A stretch of 64,000 bases of DNA from assembly GCF_014154935.1 (NCBI RefSeq), contig NZ_JACEHH010000022.1:62001-126000 (forward strand). The letters are read 5' to 3'. The notes beneath the pieces were generated by a model. That model searched no databases. It saw only the letters and a list, made by a program, of their open reading frames with translations, and was not told the DNA's origin. Shown piece by piece: positions 24,953 to 34,356 of the stretch. Both the position numbers and the translations under genes were made by a program. This DNA comes from Stieleria mannarensis (GTDB taxonomy: Bacteria; Planctomycetota; Planctomycetia; Pirellulales; Pirellulaceae). Position 1 is the first letter of the stretch. The number at the start of each line of letters is the position of its first letter.

Positions 24953-26149
24953 CTACCGCCGCGCCGCTTCGTGTCGCAGCGGTACCCAGGCTGCATCCTG
25001 ACCGCTGCTGGCGACGCACTGTTGGATAAAGTACATGCCTTCGACGCCGTCATGACAATTCGTGTAGATCGAATCGCGGCGGTCAAACGGTTGCCCCGCG
25101 GCCCGTTTGACCATGTCATCGAACGCCCCGATGTAAATATTGGCGAACGCCTCCAAGAACGCTTCGGGGTGTCCGGCGGGCAATCGGCACACGCCGGCGC
25201 CCATCCGATCCAGGTACTCTGGTTCGGGCGGGGGCACCAGGATCTGGTGTGCTTTGCCGTTGCGGCGGAAGGACATTTCGTTGGGGTTTTCTTGTCGCCA
25301 AGTCAACGAGCCCTTGGTGCCGTCGATTTCGATTTCCAAACCACAATGGCGTCCGTGGCTGATCTGCGACGCGGTCACCGTTCCCAGGGCACCATTTTCG
25401 TAGCGGATCACGGCGGTGCCATAATCATCCAACCGTCGTCCGGGCACGTACGTCTTGAGGTGGCAACTGATTTGCTCGGGCAACAACCCGGTCATGAAGC
25501 GGCCCAGGTTATAGGCGTGGGTGCCGATGTCACCGAACGCCCCGGCGGCACCGCTCTTGGTCGGATCGGTTCTCCAGGCGGCCTGTTTTTGATCGTCCGT
25601 TTCGATCGAATCACGCAGCCAGCCTTGGATGTACTGGGATCGAATCGCGTTGATTTCGCCCAGCTCCCCGCCGAGCACCATCGCACGCGCCTGGCGGACG
25701 AGCGGATAGCCGGTGTAGTTGTGCGTCAGCGCGAACACGACGTCGCTGTTCTGGACCGTTTCGAGAAGCTGTTCGGCTTGGGCAAGGTCGTACGTCATCG
25801 GTTTATCACAGACGACGTTGAAGCCCGCTTTGACGGCCGCCTGGGCGACTTCGAAATGGACGTGGTTGGGGGTGGCGATGCTGATGAAATCGATCCGCTG
25901 GTCTTCGGGGAGTGCCAGTTCCGATTCGATCAATTGCTGATAGCTGGTGTACGCGCGGGCGTCGTCGATCCCGTAATCCGGGGCCGATGACTTGGCCCGC
26001 TCGGGGTTGCTCGAGAGTGCTCCGGCGGTCAAAACCGCGCGATTGTCCAAGCAGGCGGCGATCGAATGGACCCGACCGATGAACGAGCCTTGTCCGCCGC
26101 CGACGAGCGCCATGCGGAGTTTTCGATTCAGGGGTTCATTGATGCCCAT
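24953..26149 (-). CDS. Gfo/Idh/MocA-family NAD(P)-dependent oxidoreductase
   Basis: A 398-residue sugar-type dehydrogenase. The N-terminal Rossmann fold opens with RMALVGGGQGSFIGRVH (about 11-27), and the conserved ISIATPNHVHFEVAQAA and VCDKPMTYDLAQAEQL (catalytic Lys in CDKP) follow. The C-terminal alpha/beta domain holds GAAGAFGDIGTHAYNLGRFM with the usual catalytic His, and YGTAVIRYENGALGTVTASQ. Planctomycetes carry many such genes; the substrate (sugar, inositol or sugar nucleotide) cannot be read from sequence. No signal peptide is seen. It is divergent from the gene at 26366. Confidence 0.92.
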   Translation of the reverse strand: MGINEPLNRKLRMALVGGGQGSFIGRVHSIAACLDNRAVLTAGALSSNPERAKSSAPDYGIDDARAYTSYQQLIESELALPEDQRIDFISIATPNHVHFEVAQAAVKAGFNVVCDKPMTYDLAQAEQLLETVQNSDVVFALTHNYTGYPLVRQARAMVLGGELGEINAIRSQYIQGWLRDSIETDDQKQAAWRTDPTKSGAAGAFGDIGTHAYNLGRFMTGLLPEQISCHLKTYVPGRRLDDYGTAVIRYENGALGTVTASQISHGRHCGLEIEIDGTKGSLTWRQENPNEMSFRRNGKAHQILVPPPEPEYLDRMGAGVCRLPAGHPEAFLEAFANIYIGAFDDMVKRAAGQPFDRRDSIYTNCHDGVEGMYFIQQCVASSGQDAAWVPLRHEAARR

Positions 26150-26365
26150 AGGGATTTTGTTGACCTCGGTGATACAAACAGGGACAATTTTTCGTCGTGG
26201 GATTGAAATCTCGCTTGGCCCGCAATCGTAAAGACAGGCCCGCTGGCCTACAATTCCCCGTCTCGACTCCCCCGTCTCGACGGCCGCCAGTGACGCCCAT
26301 CGGGTACGGATTCACTTTTCGATCACCGCCTGTCCCCCCATCCTTGCCGCACGGAGCAGAATTTC

Positions 26366-26989
26366 ATGGTTGACCATCCTCCACAAGCTGATCAGCGCTC
26401 TGACCAGCGCTCGTTCCTTCGCCGCCGGTCGATCCCCTTGCTGGCCGTTGTCACGCTGGCGTCGATCGTTGTCGCGGCGTACTTTGCCGGTCAGACTCAT
26501 GCCCTGCGCCAGGCCGCGATTGAGGCGGAACAGCATGACAATCCGCTGGGGGTGACGCTGCCAACCTTGGATGCCACCGCCGCGGTGTCCAGCGAAAAGT
26601 TTTCGATGGCGACCGGATTTATCAGCGACCGTGCGGAAGGGCTGTTCGTCTTGGACCACAACTCGGGGCTGCTGCAATGTTCGGTGATGTACCCGCGTCT
26701 GGGGAAGTTTCTGGGGCTGTTCGTGGTCAACGTTCACGACGCGTTGGGATCCGGCAAAGGCGCCGAGTACATGATGACAACGGGACTGGTCGATATGCCC
26801 AGCAGCAATAACAATCCCCTGGCGTCGTCGGTGGTCTATGTGTTGAACACGACCACGGGGACCTATGCGTGCTACTACATCCCCTTCAACCGCACGCTGA
26901 TGAACTCGAACCAACCCCAGCAAGGCAACATGGTGCTGCTGGCGACCGGATCGGCCGACCCCGTCGTCGACCGCGACGCGCTTCGCTAG
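26366..26989 (+). CDS. Single-pass membrane protein of unknown function
   Basis: A 207-residue protein not assigned to a family. It has a charged N-terminus (about 1-24), one hydrophobic helix (IPLLAVVTLASIVVAAYF, about 23-41), then an exported domain with strands such as FSMATGFISDRAEGLFVLD and GLLQCSVMYPRLGKFLGLFV. The pattern GLFVLDHNSGLL resembles proteins described in planctomycetes only. GGAG lies about nine bases before the ATG. The helicase gene starts 35 bp downstream on the same strand, so cotranscription is possible. Confidence 0.7.
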   Translation: MVDHPPQADQRSDQRSFLRRRSIPLLAVVTLASIVVAAYFAGQTHALRQAAIEAEQHDNPLGVTLPTLDATAAVSSEKFSMATGFISDRAEGLFVLDHNSGLLQCSVMYPRLGKFLGLFVVNVHDALGSGKGAEYMMTTGLVDMPSSNNNPLASSVVYVLNTTTGTYACYYIPFNRTLMNSNQPQQGNMVLLATGSADPVVDRDALR

Positions 26990-27024
26990 ACGCCCCTCGG
27001 CTCGATAACCAAAAAGGAATTTCA

Positions 27025-29022
27025 TTGGCTCACGGATTGAACCCGGCGCAATCGGACGCCGTCGAAACACTTTCCGGTCCCCTGCTGGTGTTGGCCGGCG
27101 CCGGGACCGGAAAGACGCGTGTGGTCACGTTCCGCATCGCCAACCTGATCCGCCACGGAACGGCTCCGGATCGGATCTTGGCGGTCACGTTTACCAACAA
27201 AGCCGCCGGCGAAATGAAGGAACGCGTCGGCGAGCTTCTCGGCTACGCCGGCAAACGCAAAAAGAAGGGCGAAAAACGCCCCGAGCCGACCATCAGCACC
27301 TTCCACGCCCACTGCGTCCGGGTGCTGCGGCGACACGCCACCGCGCTCGGCTATCCGGCAAAATTCTCGATCTACGATCGCAGTGACCAAGAGTCGCTGG
27401 CGCGCGAAATCCTCCGCCAGTTGCGGCTGCCCGGCACCGCGCTCAAGCCCGGCGACCTGCTGGGGATCATCAGCAACTGGAAAAACGAATCGATCCATCC
27501 CGACCAGGCCCCGATGGTCGCGTCGACCGACAAGGAACACTTGGCCGCGGCCGGCTACCGTCGTTACCAGGAAGGCCTCAAGACGCGCGGCGCGATGGAT
27601 TTCGACGACCTGCTACTGCAAACCGAAGTCTTGTTCGACCAGCATCCGCAAATTCGTGACGCCGAGGCGGGCAAGTTCGACCACGTCCTGGTCGACGAAT
27701 ACCAAGACACCAACGGCAGCCAGTACCGCATCACCAAACACTTGGCCGGCAAGCACCGCAACCTGTGCGTCGTCGGTGACGATGACCAGTCGATCTATGC
27801 CTGGCGCGGGGCGGATGTGACTCACATCCTGAACTTCAAGAATGATTGGCCGGACGCAAAGATCGTCTGCCTGGAGGCGAACTATCGCAGCTGTGGCGCG
27901 ATCCTGGAAATGGCCAACCGGCTGATCAAGTTCAACGCCGAACGTCACGACAAGGTGTTGCGTCCCTCGCGCCCCGACGGCGTGCGGCCGCGGATCGCCC
28001 AGCACAAGGACGAAACCAAAGAATCGCAATCGGTCGTCGGCGAGATCAAACACCTGATCGAAAACGAACACATCCAACCACGCGACATCGCAATCCTGTT
28101 TCGCACCAACGAACAACCGCGTCTGTTCGAAACCGAACTTCGCAAGGCCGACGTCCCCTACGTCATGTTGGGCAGCCAGTCGTTCTTCGATCGCCGCGAA
28201 GTCCGCGACATCGTGGCGTATCTGAAATGGATCGATCAGCCCGATGACGAAGTGTCGCTGTTGCGGATCATCAACACGCCGTCGCGGGGGATGAGCCCCA
28301 AGAGTGTCAAGACGTTGATGGAACATGCCGTGGCCGACGGCGTTTCCATTTGGCAGATCATGCAACGCCGTGACATCGTCGCCGATCTGTCCCCGGCGGC
28401 CCAACGCGGCGTCGCCGATTTGCAATCGGTGCATGCCGACGTCACCGCGCGGGCCAAAAGCGAATCGCTGGCCGCGGCGATGGACACGCTGCTGACGCGG
28501 ACTTCCTACGCCGATGAAATCAACCGGCTGTATGACGAACCCGAAGACCGCCAGAACCGGATGGCATCACTCGGTGAAGTGGCCAACGCGATCGGCGCGT
28601 TCGAAGACAATCGCGAGGACGCCGACTTGACCGGTTTCCTGGCCGACATCGCCCTTTCCGGTCGCGAGATGGGCAATGAAAAGGACAAGCTGGCGATGCA
28701 AAACGCCGTTTGGCTGCTCACCCTGCATGCCGCCAAAGGCCTGGAGTTCCCGGTCGTTTACATGGTCGGGATGGAAGAGGGGTTGCTGCCGCACTCACGC
28801 AGCGTCAAATCGGGCCGCGAAGAAGACATCGCCGAAGAACGACGACTGTGTTACGTCGGGATCACCCGCGCCCAAGAGCAATTGACGCTCTCGATGGCGC
28901 TGACGCGCCGCAAGTGGGGCAAGCCCGTGCCGACGATCCCCAGTCAGTTCTTGTACGAAGTCACCGGCCAAGCGACCAACCCGAACCAATTTCGCAAGCA
29001 GCGAAGGATGGCCCGCCGCTGA
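27025..29022 (+). CDS. Rep/PcrA/UvrD-type 3'-5' DNA helicase
   Basis: A 665-residue superfamily 1A helicase. Motifs in order: AGAGTGKTRVV (motif I, about 24-34), ILAVTFTNKAAGEMKERV, TISTFHAHCVRVLR, VLVDEYQDTNGSQY (II), VVGDDDQSIYAWRGAD (III), LEANYRSC (IV), LLTLHAAKGLEFPVVYMVGM (V) and RRLCYVGITRAQEQLTLS (VI). The start is taken as TTG 27025: AAGGA lies six bases upstream, and NPAQSDAVETLSGPLLVLAG is the usual family N-terminus. The open frame extends upstream but is not family-like. At this length it resembles Rep more than PcrA, lacking the long C-terminal extension. Roles would be replication restart or repair. Confidence 0.93.
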   Translation: MAHGLNPAQSDAVETLSGPLLVLAGAGTGKTRVVTFRIANLIRHGTAPDRILAVTFTNKAAGEMKERVGELLGYAGKRKKKGEKRPEPTISTFHAHCVRVLRRHATALGYPAKFSIYDRSDQESLAREILRQLRLPGTALKPGDLLGIISNWKNESIHPDQAPMVASTDKEHLAAAGYRRYQEGLKTRGAMDFDDLLLQTEVLFDQHPQIRDAEAGKFDHVLVDEYQDTNGSQYRITKHLAGKHRNLCVVGDDDQSIYAWRGADVTHILNFKNDWPDAKIVCLEANYRSCGAILEMANRLIKFNAERHDKVLRPSRPDGVRPRIAQHKDETKESQSVVGEIKHLIENEHIQPRDIAILFRTNEQPRLFETELRKADVPYVMLGSQSFFDRREVRDIVAYLKWIDQPDDEVSLLRIINTPSRGMSPKSVKTLMEHAVADGVSIWQIMQRRDIVADLSPAAQRGVADLQSVHADVTARAKSESLAAAMDTLLTRTSYADEINRLYDEPEDRQNRMASLGEVANAIGAFEDNREDADLTGFLADIALSGREMGNEKDKLAMQNAVWLLTLHAAKGLEFPVVYMVGMEEGLLPHSRSVKSGREEDIAEERRLCYVGITRAQEQLTLSMALTRRKWGKPVPTIPSQFLYEVTGQATNPNQFRKQRRMARR

Positions 29023-29042
29023 TGCGCGGGGGCGTTGGGTGC

Positions 29043-29100
29043 GATAGGACGCAGGGGACCAATCGGACCTATACGTCGCGTCTGTCCTATTGGTCCTATC
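29043..29100. repeat. Intergenic inverted repeat
   Basis: GATAGGAC (29043-29050) is the exact complement of GTCCTATC (29093-29100), and GGACCAAT (29056-29063) of ATTGGTCC (29089-29096). The overlapping arms allow alternative hairpins. It lies 20 bp after the helicase stop; no T-run follows. Confidence 0.5.
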
Positions 29101-29286
29101 GGACGTTCGACGCTTCGATAATTTGACTTCGCATCCCGGAGCGAAGAAACTATGGACCGGAATCGCGTTCGGTTCCATGCAGCCAGGGGATCACCATTGG
29201 GTTGACTGAGAACGATCTCCTGTTTTTTTCTGCGCCCAACACAGCCCATGTGGTCGTTGTCTGCACTCCTCAATTAGCGAATCAAC

Positions 29287-30690
29287 ATGCTTCACTTCCT
29301 TGCTTCTGCGCAGGCAACTTGCCGTGGGGCATCTCTATCCCAAGTGGCGTTCGGACTCGCGACGCTGTTCGTGGTCCTGATCGGTTCAACATCGCTGGTG
29401 ACGGCGCAGTCCGCAGAACGCCCGAACCTGGTGCTGATCCTGGCCGATGATCTGGGCTATGGCGATGTCAGCTATCAGGGTGCGCCGGATTTAAAAACGC
29501 CCAACCTGGATCGCTTGGCCGCCGAAGGGATCACGTTTACGAGCATGCGTGCCAATTGCACCGTCTGTTCGCCGACGCGTGCGGCGATCATGACCGGCCG
29601 CTATGCCGATCGTGTCGGTGTGCCTGGTGTGATCCGGACCTCGCCGCCGGATTCGTGGGGGTACCTTTCCCCCGGCGTTGCCACGATCGCCGATCGGTTG
29701 GGCGAATCCGGTTACCACACCGCGATCGTCGGCAAATGGCATCTGGGATTAAGCTCGCCCAACACGCCGGGCGAGCGCGGCTTTGATCTGTTCCACGGCT
29801 TTCTGGGGGACATGATGGACGACTATTACCATCATCGCCGCGGCGGCATCAACTTCATGCGTCACAACGCCGATCCGATCGATCCGGAGGGACATGCGAC
29901 GGAGTTGTTCACCCAATGGGCGATCGATTACGTCGACGAGCGGAGCAAGTCACCCGAGCAGCGGTTCTTTTTGTACCTGCCCTACAACGCACCGCACTTT
30001 CCCATCCAGCCGCCACAGGATTGGTTGGAACGAACGAAAGCGAGATTTCCCGACATGGATGAAAAACGGGCTCTGAACGTCGCCTTCGTTGAACACCTGG
30101 ACTTTCATCTGGGGCGATTCCTGACTCACCTGGACAGCCTGGGATTTCGCGACAACACGGTCGTCGCGTTCACCAGCGACAACGGCGGATCGATTCCACA
30201 CGGCCAGCGGAATCTGCCCTGGCGCGAGGGCAAACAAAGCCATTATGACGGCGGATTAAAAGTCCCCTTCATCATTCGTCCGCTGGACAAGAGCCTGGCC
30301 GGCAGCGAATCGGACTATGCTGGGTTAACGTTTGATCTGACGGCAACGTATTTGGAACTGGCCGGCGCCCCGCAGGATCCGGATACCGACGCCGTCAGCT
30401 TGATGCCGATTTTGCAAGGCAAACCGATGCCCGACCAGCCGCGGGAACTGTACTTTGTCCGCCGCGAAGGTAACAATCATTACGTCGGCGGGGCGTACCA
30501 TGCACTGATCCGCGGCAAATGGAAATTGATGCAGAACGACCCGTTCTCGCCGCTGGAACTGTATGATCTAGAATCGGACCCACAAGAAAAACACAACGTG
30601 ATTGGAAAGAACCCGCGAATCACGAACCAGCTGAAACGCTCGCTTCGTGCCCATATCCAGCGCGGCGGACGTGTCGCTTGGCAACCGTAA
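29287..30690 (+). CDS. Exported arylsulfatase-type sulfatase
   Basis: A 467-residue type I sulfatase. The signal peptide is VAFGLATLFVVLIGSTSLVT (cleavage near 41). The mature start RPNLVLILADDLGYGD gives the first metal-binding Asp pair. The signature is CSPTRAAIMTGRY, in which Cys 94 should be converted to formylglycine by a sulfatase-maturing enzyme. Further active-site blocks are TAIVGKWHLG, FLYLPYNAPHFPI and VVAFTSDNGG. It hydrolyses sulfate esters, probably from marine polysaccharides; the exact sugar is unknown. The start at 29287 directly precedes the signal peptide. The gene at 30709 follows 18 bp downstream, forming a likely three-gene unit with 31968. Confidence 0.93.
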   Translation: MLHFLASAQATCRGASLSQVAFGLATLFVVLIGSTSLVTAQSAERPNLVLILADDLGYGDVSYQGAPDLKTPNLDRLAAEGITFTSMRANCTVCSPTRAAIMTGRYADRVGVPGVIRTSPPDSWGYLSPGVATIADRLGESGYHTAIVGKWHLGLSSPNTPGERGFDLFHGFLGDMMDDYYHHRRGGINFMRHNADPIDPEGHATELFTQWAIDYVDERSKSPEQRFFLYLPYNAPHFPIQPPQDWLERTKARFPDMDEKRALNVAFVEHLDFHLGRFLTHLDSLGFRDNTVVAFTSDNGGSIPHGQRNLPWREGKQSHYDGGLKVPFIIRPLDKSLAGSESDYAGLTFDLTATYLELAGAPQDPDTDAVSLMPILQGKPMPDQPRELYFVRREGNNHYVGGAYHALIRGKWKLMQNDPFSPLELYDLESDPQEKHNVIGKNPRITNQLKRSLRAHIQRGGRVAWQP

Positions 30691-30708
30691 ACGAGCAGAC
30701 CGACGAAG

Positions 30709-31971
30709 ATGATCCAGGCCGCACTGATTGCGTTGATTCGCGACGGGGAAACCACCATGTTTATCGACCCCTATGGGGCGGTTTGTTTCGCACGTCAGCT
30801 GGTCTGGGGCCAGGACGCGTTGCACCAATGGCTGGACGGCCGTGAACCGGTCAACGAATTCGACACCGATTGCGAAGCCGGTGCGGTGATCGATTATGAC
30901 GCCCAGGCCTTGCTGTGGTTTAACGAAAACGACGAGGTTGACCAACCGCGATCGCAGCAATTGCTCGACACGTTGATCGCCGAAGCGTGGCCCGGATTCG
31001 AGATCTTGTACGCCGATTCGATGTGCGACCTGCAAATCGCCGCCGGTGATTCGATCAGCCATGCCAGTGCACAGCGGTTGCGAGTCGTCGACGATGACGT
31101 CGATCCGCTGGAATTCCGCAGCGAAACACTGGACGAGGAATCGCCGCACTGCGAAGAATTTGATCCCGATGACGAAAACGAGTGCTTTGCCTGGGTGACC
31201 ATCCTGGACGACGATCAAACGGTCCAGCATCGCTTGATCGGCGAGATCACCTCGGATGTGGTTCGCAACGAAGACGACCCGCTGTCGCGATTGAAGTCAC
31301 TGCCGGCCTACGACGTGCCCGCCGAACGGAACGTCTGCGAAGCCGTGCTGTTTGACGTCCCGGCGCGCCGAATCGATTTGTGGGGTCGACGCGAGATCCG
31401 GTCCGTCGCCGGCGAGATGGCCAGTTACTGGCCGGACTGGGACGTGCAATGCATCGACGCCGACGGCTACCAACATCAATGCCGCATCAGCGGTCCGGCG
31501 GGAACCCCCATGACCTCCGCCCAGGCACTCGGCCCACTGGTCCCCATCCTGCTGATGACCGAACGCATCGACCCGGCCATGATGCTCGGCGAACTGGGCA
31601 AGTCCTTCAAGGGGTTGATGGCAAAGCTGGTAGGGCTGGTTACGGTTCTGGTGTGTTTGCCGTTCGTCGTGTTCGCGTTGATCACCGGAAACTGGAAAAC
31701 CGGAGGCATCACGATCGGGGTGATCGTCGCGTTGGTCGTGATCGGGTTCAAGCTGGTCGAAGCGAAATGGCGGCGTGGTTTTGCCGCCACGATGCGCGAC
31801 GTCGGATCCGATTTAGCCGGCCCCGATGCCGACCAACCCTCGGTCGCCGGACCGCAAGATCCTCGCCAACGCCGAGAACAGCTCGATCGATTGCTGGCCC
31901 GAGCCGGGCTGCCCAGCATCGCGGACATTGAACCCCATTTCGAAAGTGATTTTTCCGCTGCAATTTCATGA
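30709..31971 (+). CDS. Acidic protein with two membrane helices, unknown function
   Basis: A 420-residue protein with no recognised family. The N-terminal 280 residues are soluble, very acidic and apparently duplicated in style (for example FIDPYGAVCFARQLVWGQDA and VLFDVPARRIDLWGRREIRS, each followed by a WPGFEI or WPDWDV motif). Two hydrophobic helices follow (about 306-326 VTVLVCLPFVVFALITG and 331-349 GGITIGVIVALVVIGFKL), then a charged tail with RREQLDRLLARAGLPSI. It starts 18 bp after the sulfatase and ends in an ATGA overlap with the next gene, so the three are probably cotranscribed. No function is proposed. Confidence 0.75.
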   Translation: MIQAALIALIRDGETTMFIDPYGAVCFARQLVWGQDALHQWLDGREPVNEFDTDCEAGAVIDYDAQALLWFNENDEVDQPRSQQLLDTLIAEAWPGFEILYADSMCDLQIAAGDSISHASAQRLRVVDDDVDPLEFRSETLDEESPHCEEFDPDDENECFAWVTILDDDQTVQHRLIGEITSDVVRNEDDPLSRLKSLPAYDVPAERNVCEAVLFDVPARRIDLWGRREIRSVAGEMASYWPDWDVQCIDADGYQHQCRISGPAGTPMTSAQALGPLVPILLMTERIDPAMMLGELGKSFKGLMAKLVGLVTVLVCLPFVVFALITGNWKTGGITIGVIVALVVIGFKLVEAKWRRGFAATMRDVGSDLAGPDADQPSVAGPQDPRQRREQLDRLLARAGLPSIADIEPHFESDFSAAIS

Positions 31972-32915
31972 CTGTTTCCCCCCTTTCTATCATCCCACCC
32001 ATGCGATCCCTCCTTTGTTTGTCCGTCGCGTTGATCCTGGCCGCTCCCCTGACCGCCGGCTACCCGCTTGTCGCCAACGAGCGCAACATGCTGTATTGGT
32101 TCGACTCCGACGGCCAGGTCACCGCTTCGGTGAAACTGAAGGGCGCACCACACGACATTCATGTGCTGGAAAACGGAAACGTTCTGACGCACCAGGGAAC
32201 CGAGATCATTGAATTGGACGCGACGACCCATGACGTCGTCTGGTCCTTTGACGCGCGAAAATTGGCGACGGCCAAAAAAGTCGAATTGCATTCGATCGCG
32301 CCGCTGTCCGGCGACAAGCTGATGGTGGCGCTCAGCGGCGAAGGCAAGATCTATGAGATCGACCGCCCGGGAAACGTTCACAAACAGTTTGATCTCAAAC
32401 GCGATCGTCCCCACCACCACCGCGACACGCGACTGGTCCGTCCGATCACCGCCGGCGACGATTGGACCTATTTGGTCGCTCAAGAAGGCGACGGTTACGT
32501 CCGCGAGTACAGCCGAGACGGAAAGATCCTCTGGGAGTATGACGTGCCGTTGTTCGGCAAACAGCCCAAGGGAGGCCATGGGCCGGAAGCCTTCGGCGAT
32601 TCGGTGTTCAGCGCCCTGCGCTTGCCCAACGGAAACACGCTGATCGGCACCGGAAACGGGCACAGCGTTTTGGAAGTCACGCCGGAAAAACAGATCGTGT
32701 GGCAGGTCGACCAGAACGATTTAGCCGGTATCACGCTGGCGTGGGTGACGACGCTGCAGGTGCGGGACAACGGCAACATCATCGTCGGTAACTGTCACGC
32801 CGGGCCGGGCCAGCCACAGATCGTCGAAATCGATCGCAAGAAGAACGTGGTCTGGTCGTTCACCGATTTCGAGCACCTGGGAAACTCGGTTTCCAATTCG
32901 GTGGTCTTGCGATAG
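31968..32915 (+). CDS. Exported PQQ-like beta-propeller protein
   Basis: A 315-residue protein. It contains a signal peptide (RSLLCLSVALILAAPLTAG) and repeated propeller blades: MLYWFDSDGQVTASVKLKG, VLENGNVLTHQGTEIIELDA, VVWSFDARK, REYSRDGKILWEYDV, LRLPNGNTLIGTGNGHSVLE, IVWQVDQNDL and NGNIIVGNCHAG. This is the pattern of PQQ-like or arylsulfotransferase-like propellers. Two starts are possible: ATG 31968, overlapping the previous stop (ATGA), or ATG 32001, immediately before the signal peptide; the overlap favours 31968. The context with a sulfatase might hint at sulfate-ester metabolism, but no catalytic residues are identified. Confidence 0.82.
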   Translation: MTVSPLSIIPPMRSLLCLSVALILAAPLTAGYPLVANERNMLYWFDSDGQVTASVKLKGAPHDIHVLENGNVLTHQGTEIIELDATTHDVVWSFDARKLATAKKVELHSIAPLSGDKLMVALSGEGKIYEIDRPGNVHKQFDLKRDRPHHHRDTRLVRPITAGDDWTYLVAQEGDGYVREYSRDGKILWEYDVPLFGKQPKGGHGPEAFGDSVFSALRLPNGNTLIGTGNGHSVLEVTPEKQIVWQVDQNDLAGITLAWVTTLQVRDNGNIIVGNCHAGPGQPQIVEIDRKKNVVWSFTDFEHLGNSVSNSVVLR

Positions 32916-32934
32916 AAACCGGCGGATCGCCCGA

Positions 32935-32991
32935 GTGGGATAGGCTTCCAGCCTGTCGCTGCCGAAAAGACAGGCTGGAAGCCTATCCCAC
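32935..32991. repeat. REP-like pair, GTGG family (two inverted copies)
   Basis: The left copy 32935-32957 and right copy 32969-32991 are perfect inverted repeats of the 23-bp unit also found at 4394 and 36460, separated by 11 bp. They sit between the convergent propeller and sigma-factor genes, 20 and 18 bp from the two stop codons, so each copy is in sense orientation to the gene it follows. The paired unit could fold into one 23-bp stem and stop transcription from both sides. Confidence 0.85.
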
Positions 32992-33008
32992 TTGGATTGA
33001 CCGTTGCG

Positions 33009-33914
33009 CTACAGCCCGAAGCGTTCACGGGGATCGGTCAAACCATCGGCCAATCGACGCAGGGCCTCGGTTTCGATCTGCCGAACGCGTTCGCGGGTCA
33101 GCCCCAATTCGGCGCCGATTTCTTTGAGCGTTTTCGGTTCGCTGCCGTCCAGCCCGAAGCGCAGTTTCAAGACCATCGCCTCGCGTTCTTCCAGGTCACC
33201 CAACAACTCCATCGCGTGACGCAAGATGTCGTGATCGAGCATCATTTCGTCGGGCGCTTTCAGCCGTTCGTCCATCACCATCTCGCCCAGCGACCAACCC
33301 GATTCGCTTTGGTCACTCTGCGGGGTGCTGTTACTGATCCGGATCGCTTTGCGAATGATCGGCAGCTTTTTCTTGGGCAGCCCCAACACACGGGCGACTT
33401 CTTCGTTGGTCGGCGTGCGGCCCAGTTCTTCGCTCAATCGCGCGGTCGCACGTCGCCACTTGCTCAGCAATTCCACCATGTAGGCGGGAATGCGAATCGT
33501 TTTGGCACTGTTGATCAACGCCCGCTTGATCGATTGTTTGATCCAGTAGCTGGCGTAGGTGCTGAATCGGGTTCCGACGGTCGGGTCAAAACCTTCGACC
33601 GCCCGCAGCAAGCCCAGGTTGCCCTCTTCGATCAGGTCTTGCAGGCTGAGGCCTTTGCCGGTGTAGCCGCGTGAGATGTTGACGACCAGCCGCAAGTTGG
33701 CGCGGACCATGCGGTCACGGGCTTCGACGTCGCCTTGTTCGATCCGGGCGGCCAATTCCAGCTCTTCCTTGGCCGTCAACAACGCCGTCTCGTTGATTTC
33801 GCGGAGATAAGTCTCCAGCGGCGACTGAGCGGCATCGGTCCTGCGACTGGACTTGCGAATCTTTTTGACGTCGGCAAGATCCGGATCAACTGAGGGGGCG
33901 ACGAATTCGGACAT
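33009..33914 (-). CDS. Sigma-70 family RNA polymerase sigma factor (group 1/2, RpoD-like)
   Basis: A 301-residue sigma factor. Region 1.2 is SPLETYLREINETALLTAKE; region 2 includes DLIEEGNLGLLRAVEGFDP and TRFSTYASYWIKQSIKRALI (core-binding and -10 recognition); region 3 is RIPAYMVELLSKWR onwards; region 4 has the helix-turn-helix TLKEIGAELGLTRERVRQIE, recognising the -35 box. Region 1.1 is missing, and the length suits a group 2 factor better than the housekeeping RpoD. The start at ATG 33914 gives the N-terminus MSEFVAPSVDPDLADVKKIR; an upstream extension to 34094 has no family support. No clear Shine-Dalgarno is visible. It is monocistronic and ends next to the REP-like pair. Confidence 0.93.
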   Translation of the reverse strand: MSEFVAPSVDPDLADVKKIRKSSRRTDAAQSPLETYLREINETALLTAKEELELAARIEQGDVEARDRMVRANLRLVVNISRGYTGKGLSLQDLIEEGNLGLLRAVEGFDPTVGTRFSTYASYWIKQSIKRALINSAKTIRIPAYMVELLSKWRRATARLSEELGRTPTNEEVARVLGLPKKKLPIIRKAIRISNSTPQSDQSESGWSLGEMVMDERLKAPDEMMLDHDILRHAMELLGDLEEREAMVLKLRFGLDGSEPKTLKEIGAELGLTRERVRQIETEALRRLADGLTDPRERFGL

Positions 33915-34356
33915 GAGAAGTTTTGGGTAGGTTGAATCGGTGCGGCCATTGCCGCCGCGGACGAGTTGCCGGGGGTCGCCGGAAGGGTGGACGACGGCCG
34001 GGGAGAGGTGCGTGCGCAGCTGACAGTCGGCATCAGGGGCTGCCGTAGGGTGAGCATCGGATGCCGGAGCGGCGAATCTGTAATCCCGATCCATCGGTCA
34101 TGGGTTTGCAGACGCTGGCGATTGTTCGGGTCCTTCCGATTGTTCACAAAACACGGCTGGGATGACCGACCGGGGACGAAGCGGGGCAAAGGTGGCTTGT
34201 CGACCGTCATCCAATCCCGTTTACTTTGTAGCGACGCTCGCCAGAGCGTGGAACGACCGCCGTCTGGCGACGGCAGCTACGGTGAAGCCGGCATTTGTTT
34301 CTGTCCGTTGCTCTCCGAAGCAGCTTTCCCCACACCCGCCCTGCTGCTGACCCGTC
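33915..34356. other. Intergenic region between divergent genes (about 440 bp)
   Basis: This region holds the upstream sequence of the sigma-factor gene (minus) and of the amidohydrolase gene (plus). The only clear structure is the GTAG-headed palindrome pair at 34228-34280. Short open frames here have no coding character, and no RNA gene was recognised. Confidence 0.5.
34228..34280. repeat. REP-like pair, GTAG family (two inverted copies)
   Basis: The left copy 34228-34251 has head GTAG and stem ACGCTC/GAGCGT with loop GCCA. The right copy 34257-34280, read on the minus strand, has head GTAG and stem GCCGTC/GACGGC with the same loop GCCA. The stems differ in sequence but both keep pairing, which is covariation supporting a real hairpin. 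They are separated by 5 bp. Confidence 0.8.

Noticed and set aside
31476-32663. 395-codon open frame on the minus strand
   Set aside because: It crosses two plus-strand genes (30709 and 31968) that are coupled by an ATGA overlap; composition is not protein-like.
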